A stretch of DNA of 64,000 nucleotides. Source: Pirellulales bacterium (GTDB lineage Bacteria; Planctomycetota; Planctomycetia; Pirellulales; JALHPA01). Shown piece by piece: positions 26,088-34,671 of this stretch (its first letter is position 1; each line of letters starts with the position of its first letter). The position numbers were made by a program, and so were the translations under genes. The notes under the pieces are model-generated. The model saw nothing but the letters and a program-made list of their open reading frames with translations, was not told where the DNA came from and made no database searches. Location: positions 62,001-126,000 of the forward strand of contig JANRLT010000029.1 of the NCBI GenBank assembly GCA_033762255.1. The letters run 5' to 3'.

Positions 26088-26769
26088 TTGTCACCCCCTG
26101 ATCCACAAAACGGACGCTACCTAACGCGTTGTGTCCCGCTGGCAGTTGGTCGCCGATACGGGCCGAATCCGCATCACAAACGACGGCAAACCCACGATCA
26201 CTTTCGGGGTCAATTTGCGGTTGAATAACCTGGGTCCGGCTCCGTGTGGGATCGCACAACAACCACACCCGTGCCGCCTGTTCCGTGACGTTGGCAATCG
26301 GCGGTATGGCGTGCTGTTGCATCGTTCGCAAGCTTGAAACAGTCGCGTAACACGCAATCAAAACCGCCGCACCGTTGGCCGCCAGACGCTGGGCCAACTC
26401 CAGGGTTTCATGGCCGCGGGTTGTGTTTGGCGGCAACCATAAAACGCAATACTGGAATTGGTCGGCGAAACATTCCAAATCATCGCTGGTGAGCGAGGAA
26501 ACATGATACAGCCGCCGTAGGTCCAGTCCGTTCGCGGTCGCGGCATCCGCCAGTTTGGCGGGGTCCAATGGTCCCGCGAATAACAGGTTTTCATCGATGA
26601 GGTTGATTAGCTGCATCGTCACCGGGAGCAAGCTAGTTTGCTGCTTGTTCGGCACACAAACCAATGCGGAAACTTCACCAGGGGTGAATAACCGCCGCAG
26701 ACTGGCTAACCGTTCCCGGCCAATGCTGGCCAAGCAAACGGCACGGGGTTTTTCTAAAAACGTTGTCAT
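26080..26769 (-). CDS. hypothetical protein of the element, 229 residues
   Basis: No family recognised. Alternating hydrophobic strands and helices (VTMQLINLIDENLLFAGPLD, FQYCVLWLPPNT, AAVLIACYATVSSLRTMQ, RVWLLCDP, GFAVVCDAD) suggest a Rossmann- or RecA-like alpha/beta fold without an obvious Walker A. The ATG is preceded by the leader TTTAGGAGATTTTCC, nearly the same as that of the 61-codon gene upstream. In the circular element this gene would be downstream of int. It is the largest cargo-like gene and the best candidate for an element-specific function. Confidence 0.55.
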   Translation of the reverse strand: MTTFLEKPRAVCLASIGRERLASLRRLFTPGEVSALVCVPNKQQTSLLPVTMQLINLIDENLLFAGPLDPAKLADAATANGLDLRRLYHVSSLTSDDLECFADQFQYCVLWLPPNTTRGHETLELAQRLAANGAAVLIACYATVSSLRTMQQHAIPPIANVTEQAARVWLLCDPTRSRTQVIQPQIDPESDRGFAVVCDADSARIGDQLPAGHNALGSVRFVDQGVTSE

Positions 26770-27053
26770 GGAAAATCTCCTAAATTGGGGGTTGATTCAA
26801 AAATTGTGGGGCCGCTGGCCAAAGTGGCGGGCAAGCCCCTGGGTTATCACTTGCTGTTCACGTATGCCATTGCTTTTGTGGCGTTGCCGCCATTACCCTC
26901 TGCCAGCATCAAGGCATGAAGCTTTGAATCGTTCTTAACTAGCCAACTGGTTGCCTTGGCACGGTCGCCGTTAAAACGGCTCTTGGCTAATTCGGTAACC
27001 TTGTCATTCCACTGGGCCAGATAACTGCTCATTGAAAAATCTCCTAAATCGGG
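26770..27053 (-). promoter_or_regulatory. duplicated translation leader (two copies)
   Basis: The 21 bases before the 229-codon gene (26770-26790) and before the 61-codon gene (27033-27053) are nearly the same: CCCC(A/G)ATTTAGGAGATTTT. Both contain a near-perfect Shine-Dalgarno AGGAG at ideal distance, unusual in this window. Confidence 0.7.
26847..27032 (-). CDS. small hypothetical protein of the element, 61 residues
   Basis: A small, probably helical protein (VTELAKSRFNGDRAKATSWL then VKNDSKLHALMLAEG), family unknown. The start has a strong ribosome-binding site (TTTAGGAGATTTTTCA). In the circular form it would begin 55 bp after the stop of the full-length integrase, in the same direction. 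Confidence 0.55.
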   Translation of the reverse strand: MSSYLAQWNDKVTELAKSRFNGDRAKATSWLVKNDSKLHALMLAEGNGGNATKAMAYVNSK

Positions 27054-27087
27054 GGGGTCAAAATAAAAATCCAGAAAACTGAAATCT

Positions 27088-27309
27088 CTATTGCTTGGTG
27101 TTCACCCCCTTGCCAGAAGTGGCACTTGTATCGCTGTCATGGCCCGCTTGGGCCAGTTTGAGAATCTTTTTTCGGATGCCTGGGGGCAGGGTCGGCCATA
27201 CTTTAATGACCGCGTCCAGGTCGGAATCGAGAGATAGATTTTCGGGCTTTGCCGTTTCTGTGCCGTTATTTTCTGGCGATTGCAGAATTTCCCGGGTATT
27301 ATGCGAATC
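27088..27309 (-). pseudogene. int: displaced 3' end of the integrase gene
   Basis: Starting at the attR core, the minus strand is open for 73 codons in exactly the frame in which int enters the attL core, ending with TAG at 27088-27090. It encodes an acidic linker (NLSLDSDLDAV) and the helix-forming segment VWPTLPPGIRKKILKLAQAG, which looks like the C-terminus I recall in other planctomycete integrases. It has no start codon of its own. In the circle it would be joined to Glu438, giving a 511-residue integrase. Confidence 0.85.
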
Positions 27310-27329
27310 TTCGAATCCCCCACCGCCCA
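27310..27329. repeat. attachment site core, right end (attR)
   Basis: Exact second copy of the 20-bp core TTCGAATCCCCCACCGCCCA. It is the displaced 3' end of the original tRNA-Val gene; host sequence resumes at 27330. Confidence 0.92.
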
Positions 27330-27379
27330 GTTTCTTATGTTGCTATCCCGGGCTAGCGCGTCATTTTCGGGAAATTCAC

Positions 27380-27396
27380 GGCGAGTAAAACTCGCC
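27380..27396. repeat. palindromic intergenic repeat
   Basis: Perfect hairpin GGCGAGT-AAA-ACTCGCC followed by GGTACGG, between attR and the last gene of the apiose locus. It belongs to the same type as the hairpins at 43079-43156. It might also end the minus-strand permease transcript. Confidence 0.65.
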
Positions 27397-27462
27397 GGTA
27401 CGGAAACGCGTCGCGGCGAAGTGCACTCCCCTCCTGAAAACTCCACTGCTCCATCCCCCCTC

Positions 27463-28437
27463 TTACTCCACGCGAATTTGGCGGCGAGTCAGGCGGCGGG
27501 TCAGGCGGGCGCGGGTCGTGTCCAGCAGCACCGCCGCAAAGATCAACCCCGCGCGGGCGACGGGGTAGGCGTAGGGGTCGGCCCGCAATTGCACCAGCCC
27601 GGTTTCGATCGTTTGAAATAAAATCGCCCCGCACAAGGTTCCCGGAAGCAGTTTCCCTCGACCGCCAAACAAGCTGGTTCCCCCCAACACGGCGGCGGCG
27701 ATGGCGATGAATTCTTTTTCTTCGCCAAAGTTGGGGCTGACCGCGCCGGTTTGCATGAGCAACACACATCCTGAAAGGGCCGCGCACCCGCCGGACAGCA
27801 CATAAACCAGCAGTTGCAATCGCGTGACCCGCACACCGGCCTTTTGTGCGGCGAGGGGATCGCTTCCCAGGGCGTAGATTTGTCGGCCCGCCGCCGTAAA
27901 AGAAAGCCACCATTGCCCCCCGCACGCCACCAATCCAAATAGCAATATCGGCAAAGGGACCCATCCCCACCGCGCCGCGGCCAACTCGGTCACGGCGGAT
28001 GGCATGTTGAGCGCGCGGGTCTGGGTGAGCCACAAACCGAGCCCCCGCAGGATAAACAGCATGGCCAACGTGGCAATAAACGGCAGCACCCGTAACCGCG
28101 TGATCAGCAGGCCATTGATTGCCCCTCCCGCCAGGCCCACAACCACGCCGCAAGCCAGCGACAGCCAGATGGGTTGACCGGCGGCGATCATTTTTCCGCT
28201 GACGGCCATTGCCACAAACATCAAGCTGCCGATGCTTAGATCCACGCCACCCGTCAGTAGCACCAGCGTCATGCCGACGGCGGCGATACCGGTGCCGCTG
28301 GAATGTTCCAAGATATTCAGCAAATTTTGCCCCGCGAGCATTTGCGGCGCGAACGCGGCAAAAACCAAGAGCACCAACCCGCATAGTAACACGGGTGATT
28401 GATCCAATAGCCATACTAGCAGCGTGACGGGTTTCAT
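27463..28437 (-). CDS. sugar ABC transporter permease (RbsC-like)
   Basis: Inner-membrane subunit of 324 residues of the CUT2/branched-chain type, with about nine or ten hydrophobic segments. Typical features are VGMTLVLLTGGVDLSIGSLM near residue 50 and AAVLGGTSLFGGRGKLLPGT near residue 247. With the other permease (30020-30970) it probably forms a heterodimeric channel for the ATPase between them. The start overlaps the ATPase stop (ATGA). It is the last gene of the apiose locus; D-apiose is the proposed substrate by context. Confidence 0.88.
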   Translation of the reverse strand: MKPVTLLVWLLDQSPVLLCGLVLLVFAAFAPQMLAGQNLLNILEHSSGTGIAAVGMTLVLLTGGVDLSIGSLMFVAMAVSGKMIAAGQPIWLSLACGVVVGLAGGAINGLLITRLRVLPFIATLAMLFILRGLGLWLTQTRALNMPSAVTELAAARWGWVPLPILLFGLVACGGQWWLSFTAAGRQIYALGSDPLAAQKAGVRVTRLQLLVYVLSGGCAALSGCVLLMQTGAVSPNFGEEKEFIAIAAAVLGGTSLFGGRGKLLPGTLCGAILFQTIETGLVQLRADPYAYPVARAGLIFAAVLLDTTRARLTRRLTRRQIRVE

Positions 28438-30023
28438 GCGGTGTCGCCTGGCTGGATCCCGGGTTGCAAAGCTACCACTGATTTCGCGGGACTGGAATGT
28501 GCCGGCGTGTCGGCCCGCAAGGCCGCGGATAAAATCCGCTCCCGCTCAAACTCCGACCGATCAAATTCCGCCACGACCTCCCCCTGGCACAGAACCAGCA
28601 ACCGATCACACAGGCCGAGGAGTTCTTCAATTTCCGAAGAGATTAGCAGAACGCTCGACCCGGCGGCGGCCAATTGCTGAATCAAGCAATAAATTTCATA
28701 TTTGGCCCCGACATCGATCCCGCGGGTTGGTTCGTCCAGAATAAACACCCGCGGCTGATTGAGCAGCCATTTTCCCAGGACGACTTTTTGCTGATTGCCG
28801 CCACTGAGTGTCCCCACCGGTTGGAAAGATTGGGCCTGGGGAGTCAATTTAACCGCTTGCCGCATTGCCTGGCTGGCGGCGCGCAGCTTAGCTCCATGCA
28901 ACATACCGGTAAAGCGGCCGGAGTACCGCTTGGCGGCGACCAGCTCTAGGTTTTCGGCGATCGATGCCGCCAGACACAGCCCATCGTCACGGCGGTTTTC
29001 CGTCAAAAACGCCATCCCCGCGGAAATCCGCGCCGGGGTGGACCAATGGGTGATGTCTTGTCCCGCCAGGGTCACGGCTCCAGACCGGAGCGCATCCAGC
29101 CCAAATAAGATCCTGGCCAGTTCGGTGCGCCCGCTTCCCATGAGACCGGCCACGCCCAGGATTTCGCCCGATTTCAGGGAAAAACTGATGTCGCGGATGC
29201 TACCGGGCAGTGTCAGGCGGTTAGCGCGGAGTAGTTCCGTCCCCAGGGGATTGGAGTGGCGGGGGGGAAACAACTGATCGGTGGTACGCCCCACCATGCA
29301 GGAAACGATTTTTGGAGTGTCAAATTCCGCGACCGGTCCGGCGGCCACGACCTGGCCGTCGCGCATGATGACCAAATCCTGGCACAGTTGCCGCACATCG
29401 GCCAGCGCGTGGGAGATATACACAATGGCCGCCCCGTTTGCCCGTAAGCGTCGCAATAGGCCGAACAAGCGTTCGATTTCGGGTGCGGTGAGGGAAGTGG
29501 TCGGCTCGTCCAGGATGATCAAGCGGGCCTGCCGGGCCAGGGCCTTGGCAATTTCCACCAGTTGTCGCTCTCCGGCGGAGAGTCGTTCAACTAGCGTGGC
29601 GGGGGAAATCTCCAAGCCCACTTGCTTTAGTAATGATGCCGCGGTCTGTTGGGCGGTCTTAAAATCGATTCCCCACCAAGCGCGGGGAAAGCGCGTGAGC
29701 CACAGATTTTCGGCAATGCTTAGATTGTGAAATAGGTTTAGCTCTTGGTGGATAAATGCCACGCCGGCTTGATCGGCATCACGGGGGGAAGAGGGGGCAT
29801 ACGGTTTTCCGGCCAGCCGCATGGCACCGCCGTCGGGGGGTGTCACGCCGCCCAAGATATTCATGAGTGTTGATTTGCCTGCGCCGTTTTCGCCGACTAG
29901 GCCCAGGATTCGCCCGGAAAAGAGTTCCCAACTGACATCCCGGAGGACGGGATTTCCCGCGTAGGCTTTGCGGATGTTGTGAAACATAAAAAAGGGTTCG
30001 GGCTGTTCATGCCAGGTTGTCAT
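28434..30023 (-). CDS. sugar ABC transporter ATPase, two ABC domains (RbsA-like)
   Basis: Cytoplasmic ATPase of 529 residues with two tandem nucleotide-binding domains. Domain 1: Walker A GENGAGKS (44-51), signature LSAGERQL, Walker B LIILDEPTTSL. Domain 2: degenerate Walker A GLMGSGRT, signature LSGGNQQKV, Walker B VFILDEPTRGID. This degenerate second P-loop is normal in ribose/xylose/galactose importers of the CUT2 class. ATGA overlaps on both sides bind it translationally to the two permease genes. Confidence 0.93.
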   Translation of the reverse strand: MTTWHEQPEPFFMFHNIRKAYAGNPVLRDVSWELFSGRILGLVGENGAGKSTLMNILGGVTPPDGGAMRLAGKPYAPSSPRDADQAGVAFIHQELNLFHNLSIAENLWLTRFPRAWWGIDFKTAQQTAASLLKQVGLEISPATLVERLSAGERQLVEIAKALARQARLIILDEPTTSLTAPEIERLFGLLRRLRANGAAIVYISHALADVRQLCQDLVIMRDGQVVAAGPVAEFDTPKIVSCMVGRTTDQLFPPRHSNPLGTELLRANRLTLPGSIRDISFSLKSGEILGVAGLMGSGRTELARILFGLDALRSGAVTLAGQDITHWSTPARISAGMAFLTENRRDDGLCLAASIAENLELVAAKRYSGRFTGMLHGAKLRAASQAMRQAVKLTPQAQSFQPVGTLSGGNQQKVVLGKWLLNQPRVFILDEPTRGIDVGAKYEIYCLIQQLAAAGSSVLLISSEIEELLGLCDRLLVLCQGEVVAEFDRSEFERERILSAALRADTPAHSSPAKSVVALQPGIQPGDTA

Positions 30024-30970
30024 GCGGCCGCTCCCCGTGTGCGCCAGACATCCACGAGCGCCGCCAAAAGGATGACCCCCCCCTTGATGATCATAATCAT
30101 AAAATACGACAGGTTGAGCAAGTTGAGGCTATTGTCGATCAAGGCCAAGAGCAACACTCCGCTAAACGTCCACGCAATACTCCCCCGTCCGCCAAACAGG
30201 CTAGTCCCGCCGATGACGGTGGCGCCGATGACATCGAGCAGATTTTCCTTCCACTGCACGGGAGAACCGGTTTCCAACTGGGCGGTAATCAAGATCGCCC
30301 CAACCGCCGCGCACAGGCCGCTCGCCGCATAGGCCAGAATGATCGTCCCTTCCACGGGCACACCCGATACCCGGGCCGTGGCGGCGTTATATCCCACGGC
30401 CCGCAGTCGTCGTCCCCACAATGTGCGAGTCAGCATGAATTGTGTGCCCAGGCAGACCGCGCCGGCGATCGCCGCGGCGACGTACAAATTTTGGCCCAAG
30501 ATTAGAAAGCCGGGCGGCAAACCGGCGATTGATTTGCTGTGCGTCAGCCAGATCGTCAGTCCGCTCCAAAACATCATGCTGGTGAGGGTGACCATGAACG
30601 CGGGCATTTGCAGAATGGCCACGCACAAGCCATTGAGCAGACCGAGCGAGGCTCCCAGGATCAGCATGACCATGATGGCCGCGGGGATGCCTCCGGAGTA
30701 ATTGGTCCAAGGCCCCTGGTCTGCGGTGAGGAGCCCGGCCCCCGCGACGCTCACCACGGCGATGATCGATGTGACGGACAGATCAATCCCCCCCGTGATG
30801 AGCACCAGCGTCTGTCCGGCCGCCACGACCAAGAGTGGCAAAAGCGCGCTTGCGATATTGGCGGCGTTTTCCGGGCTGCCAAATCCCGGGACGGCAATCG
30901 CCATCCCCAACGCATAGCTAGCGCACAAGGCCAACGTGAAAAACTGGGATTGAAGGAGCCGCCGAGACAT
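30020..30970 (-). CDS. sugar ABC transporter permease (RbsC-like), second
   Basis: A permease of 316 residues, homologous to the one at 27463-28437: VAAGQTLVLITGGIDLSVTS near residue 50 and GATVIGGTSLFGGRGSIAWT in the C-terminal half. The ATPase start overlaps its stop. The substrate-binding protein gene lies 115 bp upstream on the same strand. Confidence 0.88.
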   Translation of the reverse strand: MSRRLLQSQFFTLALCASYALGMAIAVPGFGSPENAANIASALLPLLVVAAGQTLVLITGGIDLSVTSIIAVVSVAGAGLLTADQGPWTNYSGGIPAAIMVMLILGASLGLLNGLCVAILQMPAFMVTLTSMMFWSGLTIWLTHSKSIAGLPPGFLILGQNLYVAAAIAGAVCLGTQFMLTRTLWGRRLRAVGYNAATARVSGVPVEGTIILAYAASGLCAAVGAILITAQLETGSPVQWKENLLDVIGATVIGGTSLFGGRGSIAWTFSGVLLLALIDNSLNLLNLSYFMIMIIKGGVILLAALVDVWRTRGAAA

Positions 30971-31085
30971 TTCTGGGTCTCACAGATTTGCGATAGCATT
31001 GGTAAAAGGGGGACGGGAGTCTTCCGCGAACAAGTCGAATTGCCAAAAGCGATTTCACTGCGTCAGACTCACGACCCCCAGGTAA

Positions 31086-32096
31086 TCACTGCGCCGGCTT
31101 CACATTTGCCCCCCACATGCGGGGCTTTAACTCCGCCATGTTTCCCTGGTGAATCACAAAGCCCGGATCCTTAATCAGCGGCGGCACGGTTTTTCCCGCG
31201 ATTAAGTCCAAGAGCGCCTGCACCGATTGCTCCGCCTCAAAATAGACATCTTGCACGCCAGTGGCGTCCAGATAACCGTCCCGCAACATTTGATACGCGG
31301 TGGCGTCGCCGTCAAATCCACCTAGGATGACATGCCCCGGCTCGCCAATTTTGTGATACTTGTCCGCCCCCTTGAGCGCCGAGACGATCGCCGGCAGCAA
31401 AAAATCCGATGAGGTAAAAATCAGCCCAATCTCGGGATCGGCCTGCAGGGCATTGACCACACCCGCTTGAGCTTTCTCCAGACTCCATTCCGACGGGACC
31501 TGCGCGACCACCTCCACGGCGTCCTCGTTACCCATGATGGCGGCGTTAAACCCGTCCCGGCGGCCAATGGCGTTGATATCTCCCAGGTCTCCCAGGATGA
31601 CCATCGCTTTTTGCTTTTTGCCGGTTTTTTTCGCTTGTTCGACCAGGAACGCCACGGTTTGTCTGGTGATTTCCTGATTATCGGCCTGCACCGCCACGCT
31701 CACGGCATCCCCGGCCGCGGCGGGTCGGTTAAACAGGACAATGGGAATTTTAGCAGCGTTGGCCGCGCGGATCGCCGGAATGCATGATTGGGCATCCTTG
31801 GGCACCATAATGATGCCATCCACCTTGCGGGTGATAAAATTTTTGACCTGTTGCAGTTGACGGTTGGGGTCGCTATCGGCGATCGCCTCGAGCACGTTGA
31901 TGTTGCGCTTGGCCAGCTCGGCCTTGATGGCCTCAAAACCAGCCACCCAATACTCGGTCTGGAGCGTTTCAAACGCGACACCGACGGTGAGCTGGGGCTT
32001 GCCGGTGGGGTTGGTGTTTGGCGGGGAAGATCCACACCCTGTTGCCAGTATGGTACAAGCCACTAAAAGCAGGGTAAAAAGCGTACGCGTGAACAT
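31086..32096 (-). CDS. sugar ABC transporter substrate-binding lipoprotein
   Basis: Periplasmic binding protein of 336 residues, Peripla_BP_4/RbsB type. The signal peptide LFTLLLVACTILATGC ends in a lipobox, with the lipidated Cys at residue 21. Then VGVAFETLQTEYWVAGFEAI opens the first lobe; PKDAQSCIPAIRAANAAKIP and GFDGDATAYQMLRDGYLDAT are typical of ribose-like binding proteins. A longer frame to 32135 would put the signal peptide inside the protein, so ATG 32096 is used. Proposed ligand: D-apiose or a related branched sugar, inferred from neighbours. Confidence 0.88.
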   Translation of the reverse strand: MFTRTLFTLLLVACTILATGCGSSPPNTNPTGKPQLTVGVAFETLQTEYWVAGFEAIKAELAKRNINVLEAIADSDPNRQLQQVKNFITRKVDGIIMVPKDAQSCIPAIRAANAAKIPIVLFNRPAAAGDAVSVAVQADNQEITRQTVAFLVEQAKKTGKKQKAMVILGDLGDINAIGRRDGFNAAIMGNEDAVEVVAQVPSEWSLEKAQAGVVNALQADPEIGLIFTSSDFLLPAIVSALKGADKYHKIGEPGHVILGGFDGDATAYQMLRDGYLDATGVQDVYFEAEQSVQALLDLIAGKTVPPLIKDPGFVIHQGNMAELKPRMWGANVKPAQ

Positions 32097-32269
32097 AGGG
32101 ATGACCGTGGGGAGGAATTGGATTTGGAAAGTCATGAAAACCGCGATTATCCATGGCTGTTTTCTGTCTTAGCCACGGATTGGCACAGTTGGAGTGCTGA
32201 TTTCAAATTTCATATGTCAAATTTCAGATGTCAGATGTCAGACATGATCCTCCGCCAAGCCAGGTTGCT

Positions 32270-33118
32270 TTAATCATCGACCCGGCCGCTGACGATCATG
32301 CGCGTCTGGGCGAGCACGCTTTCCGGCTCAAATAGTTTCAGCCAGTCGGGTTGCAAAATCCGCGTTTGGCCATAACTGGAAATGAGTTGCGCCCCGTCGC
32401 TAAAGGGGAACGGCGCCCGCCCAAAGGCGATTCCCAGCTCGACTTTGATATGGCCATACATAAAATCCTCGGCGGCGGCGCGGGGAACCCCCCGGCGGAC
32501 GGTTTCTTCGAGCGCTTCGCGCAAGGCCCGGACCAGCGCGATGCCGCAGGTCTCGGCCATGGTCGGCTCCAGGATCGCCATTTGCTCCACGGTGATCCGG
32601 TGGCTACGGGTGACCGGGCCGTAAAATTGCTTGGCCAGTTCCTCACCGAGGGTGTAATGTTCCTCGGGCCCCTGCAACAGCGCGCAGACAATCGCCTGGC
32701 GGGCATCGACGCCCCCAAAGAAATCGTCCCGTTCGCGCGCGGTTTCAAAATGGTCAAACACATCCGGGTGGCAGGGATGTGTCACAAAGTAGGTAATATC
32801 CCCCCGCGCGGGCAACTCCCCCGCGTGCGCCGCGGCGGGATCAAGCGTCATCACAATCGTCCCCGCGCGCAGCCGGGGGATGATCTGGGCGGCAATTTTG
32901 CCTAGGATTTTATCCGGCAAGGCCAAGATCGCCACCTCCGCCCGCTCGCAAGCAACATCCGCCTCTGTCACGGTCATGCCCCGCTGGGCCACGCGGTCCT
33001 GACCGGCGGGATGATTTTCGACTAGCAATAGCTGATGCGGCGGATCGATTTTGAGCAAGTTGTCGGTCAGGCGGCAACCCATTTTGCCCCCCGCGCCAAA
33101 TATTGCGATACGTGTCAT
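32270..33118 (-). CDS. apnO: D-apionate oxidoisomerase-like dehydrogenase (ApnO)
   Basis: NAD(P)-dependent enzyme of 282 residues. The N-terminal Rossmann motif is IAIFGAGGKMGCR, followed by ILALPDKILGKIA and VTHPCHPDVF. The C-terminal all-helical domain (MAILEPTMAETCGIALVRAL) is of the 6-phosphogluconate dehydrogenase C-terminal-like family to which ApnO belongs. In the known D-apionate pathway, ApnO converts D-apionate to 3-oxo-isoapionate. AGGAAA lies nine bases before the ATG at 33118. A longer frame to 33313 has no support. The specific call rests on its kinase and RuBisCO-like neighbours. Confidence 0.75.
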   Translation of the reverse strand: MTRIAIFGAGGKMGCRLTDNLLKIDPPHQLLLVENHPAGQDRVAQRGMTVTEADVACERAEVAILALPDKILGKIAAQIIPRLRAGTIVMTLDPAAAHAGELPARGDITYFVTHPCHPDVFDHFETARERDDFFGGVDARQAIVCALLQGPEEHYTLGEELAKQFYGPVTRSHRITVEQMAILEPTMAETCGIALVRALREALEETVRRGVPRAAAEDFMYGHIKVELGIAFGRAPFPFSDGAQLISSYGQTRILQPDWLKLFEPESVLAQTRMIVSGRVDD

Positions 33119-33276
33119 GTATGGTTTCCTGATTTTGATGGGTTGTGAGACATGTTTAGTATTGTAAAAAACGGCGTACAAAGAGGTTTTGTTTCTTGAA
33201 TTCTGTGCTGGGTTGTGGAACGGTTTATGATCCTTTGGTCGGAATGCCAACCAGATTGTTATAAGAAATAATGTTG

Positions 33277-34671
33277 CTACGCCGCGAGTGTCCCCCGGAG
33301 CAATGTCCCCCACACGTTGTCCTTGCCCACTTGGCCTCCTTTAAAGATTACTTCCAGGCCATCGAGCGCGTTGCAGGTGGTCGCCCGGCAAAGGGGGGAG
33401 CCAGGAGCCACGGGGGCCAGCGCCTCCAGCGCGGTGATCCCCAACTGGCGGGCCACATAGCCCGAAGTGTCCCCCCCCGCCACGCCGATGCGCGGCAAAG
33501 GATGCGCGGCTAAGACCTCGACTAGGATCCGGCCCAGACAGGGACCTAACACTCGGCCGCTATGCAGTTTGATCTGCATATCGGTAAAGTCCCGCCTACG
33601 CAGAGCCTTAATCGTCGCCGCCACGCGGGGGTCCGTCGGGCCCCGACTAGTATGTAAAATCACGTTTTTGCCAGCCCTCAGGTGATGCAGCGCAAGTTGA
33701 CAAACACGCGCGACTTCGGCGCCACAGAGCGACTCTTCCGCCAGTTTGCAAGGTTCGATAGCTACCGTTTCAAAGCCTTGTTCCTCCGCCCAAGCGATCT
33801 GGCGGGCATTGACTGGCGAGCAGCTCCCCGTCAGCACCAACAGTTGCTCCGTGGGCGCAAATCCCGGCGGGGCCATCTCTGACCGCGCGCCTAAACTTTC
33901 TAACAAACCCGCGTTCCGCCAATATTCCGCCAGGGCGTATTCCACCCCCGACGACCCAATCACCAATAGCGGCTCCCCGCGCTGGGCCAATTCCCACAGC
34001 AACCCGCCAATCCGCCGCAGGTCGTCCGTCGTGCAGGCATCACATAAAATTGCTCCCCCACGCTGGGCGGTCTCCGCAAATTCCGCCGCGTTAAGGCTGG
34101 CAAGGCGCGGTAAATCGACCAGGCTGATCGGCAGATCGGTTTGTTTCCCCAGATGCAGCCGGAGATCGGCCTCGGTCATGGGCGTAATCGGATGTTGCCG
34201 CATCGTGGGGTGCCGATCCAGACGGGTGACTTCACTATCCAAACCCGAACGGGCAAACAGGTTGCCAAAAGCCTGATACCGCCCCAGGGGCGGCGCGGCA
34301 ATAAGCACCGGCACGGGCTGTTCGCCAAACACCACCCGGCCCAATTCTAGCGCGCGGCCGATGCTGCCAATCGTGGCGGAGGAATCCCCGGTGGAGCAAA
34401 CCTTGTAATGGATGATTTTGGCCCCGGAAGCGCGCAATCCCGCAAAGATCGGGGGGAGTTCGGCGTTCATTTCCTCTGGTGACATCGTCCGGCTATGACC
34501 GGCGACGCCATACGCCCGCAAACCGGCATAGCGTGCTAATTCTGTCGTGGTGGGGGGCTGTAAAAATAGCACCGTGCGCAGGCCCGCCCATTGCATGACC
34601 TCCATGACATCGGCGGATCCGGTAAAGTCATCGCCATAATAGGCCACCAGGGGCAAAGCGGCTGTCGTCAT
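33277..34671 (-). CDS. oiaK: 3-oxo-isoapionate kinase-like DUF1537 protein (OiaK)
   Basis: Four-carbon acid sugar kinase family (DUF1537), 464 residues. The N-terminal domain opens with LVAYYGDDFTGSADVMEVMQ; ATP-binding features are near the C-terminus (VILHTSRGPTDPR and GVAGGDTSGYVARQLG). In apionate catabolism this family phosphorylates 3-oxo-isoapionate at O4. Other members act on D-threonate, D-erythronate and related acids, so the substrate is assigned by context. The start overlaps the RuBisCO-like stop by ATGA; an upstream extension of 123 codons is antisense-like and is rejected. Confidence 0.78.
   Translation of the reverse strand: MTTAALPLVAYYGDDFTGSADVMEVMQWAGLRTVLFLQPPTTTELARYAGLRAYGVAGHSRTMSPEEMNAELPPIFAGLRASGAKIIHYKVCSTGDSSATIGSIGRALELGRVVFGEQPVPVLIAAPPLGRYQAFGNLFARSGLDSEVTRLDRHPTMRQHPITPMTEADLRLHLGKQTDLPISLVDLPRLASLNAAEFAETAQRGGAILCDACTTDDLRRIGGLLWELAQRGEPLLVIGSSGVEYALAEYWRNAGLLESLGARSEMAPPGFAPTEQLLVLTGSCSPVNARQIAWAEEQGFETVAIEPCKLAEESLCGAEVARVCQLALHHLRAGKNVILHTSRGPTDPRVAATIKALRRRDFTDMQIKLHSGRVLGPCLGRILVEVLAAHPLPRIGVAGGDTSGYVARQLGITALEALAPVAPGSPLCRATTCNALDGLEVIFKGGQVGKDNVWGTLLRGTLAA

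Larger units (their letters stand above)
19148..27329. mobile_element. integrated element in tRNA-Val, 8.16 kb, with split integrase gene
   Basis: Bounded by an exact 20-bp direct repeat, TTCGAATCCCCCACCGCCCA, at 19148-19167 (inside tRNA-Val) and 27310-27329. Content: tyrosine integrase, HTH regulator, two excisionase-like proteins, ParB-like protein, RepA-like helicase, iteron-like repeats and unknown genes, all on the minus strand. No capsid, terminase, relaxase or type IV secretion gene is visible, so it resembles a small plasmid-like integrative element or satellite rather than a complete prophage or conjugative element. In the predicted circle the integrase frame reads through attP into 27088-27309. 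Confidence 0.9.

Noticed and set aside
19148-27329. Reading the element as a complete prophage or conjugative element
   Set aside because: No capsid, portal, terminase, tail, relaxase or type IV secretion gene is visible in 8.2 kb.
27353-28414. 353-codon minus-strand frame over the permease gene
   Set aside because: Out-of-frame shadow of the RbsC-like permease, Arg/Gly-rich; the permease frame has all family motifs.
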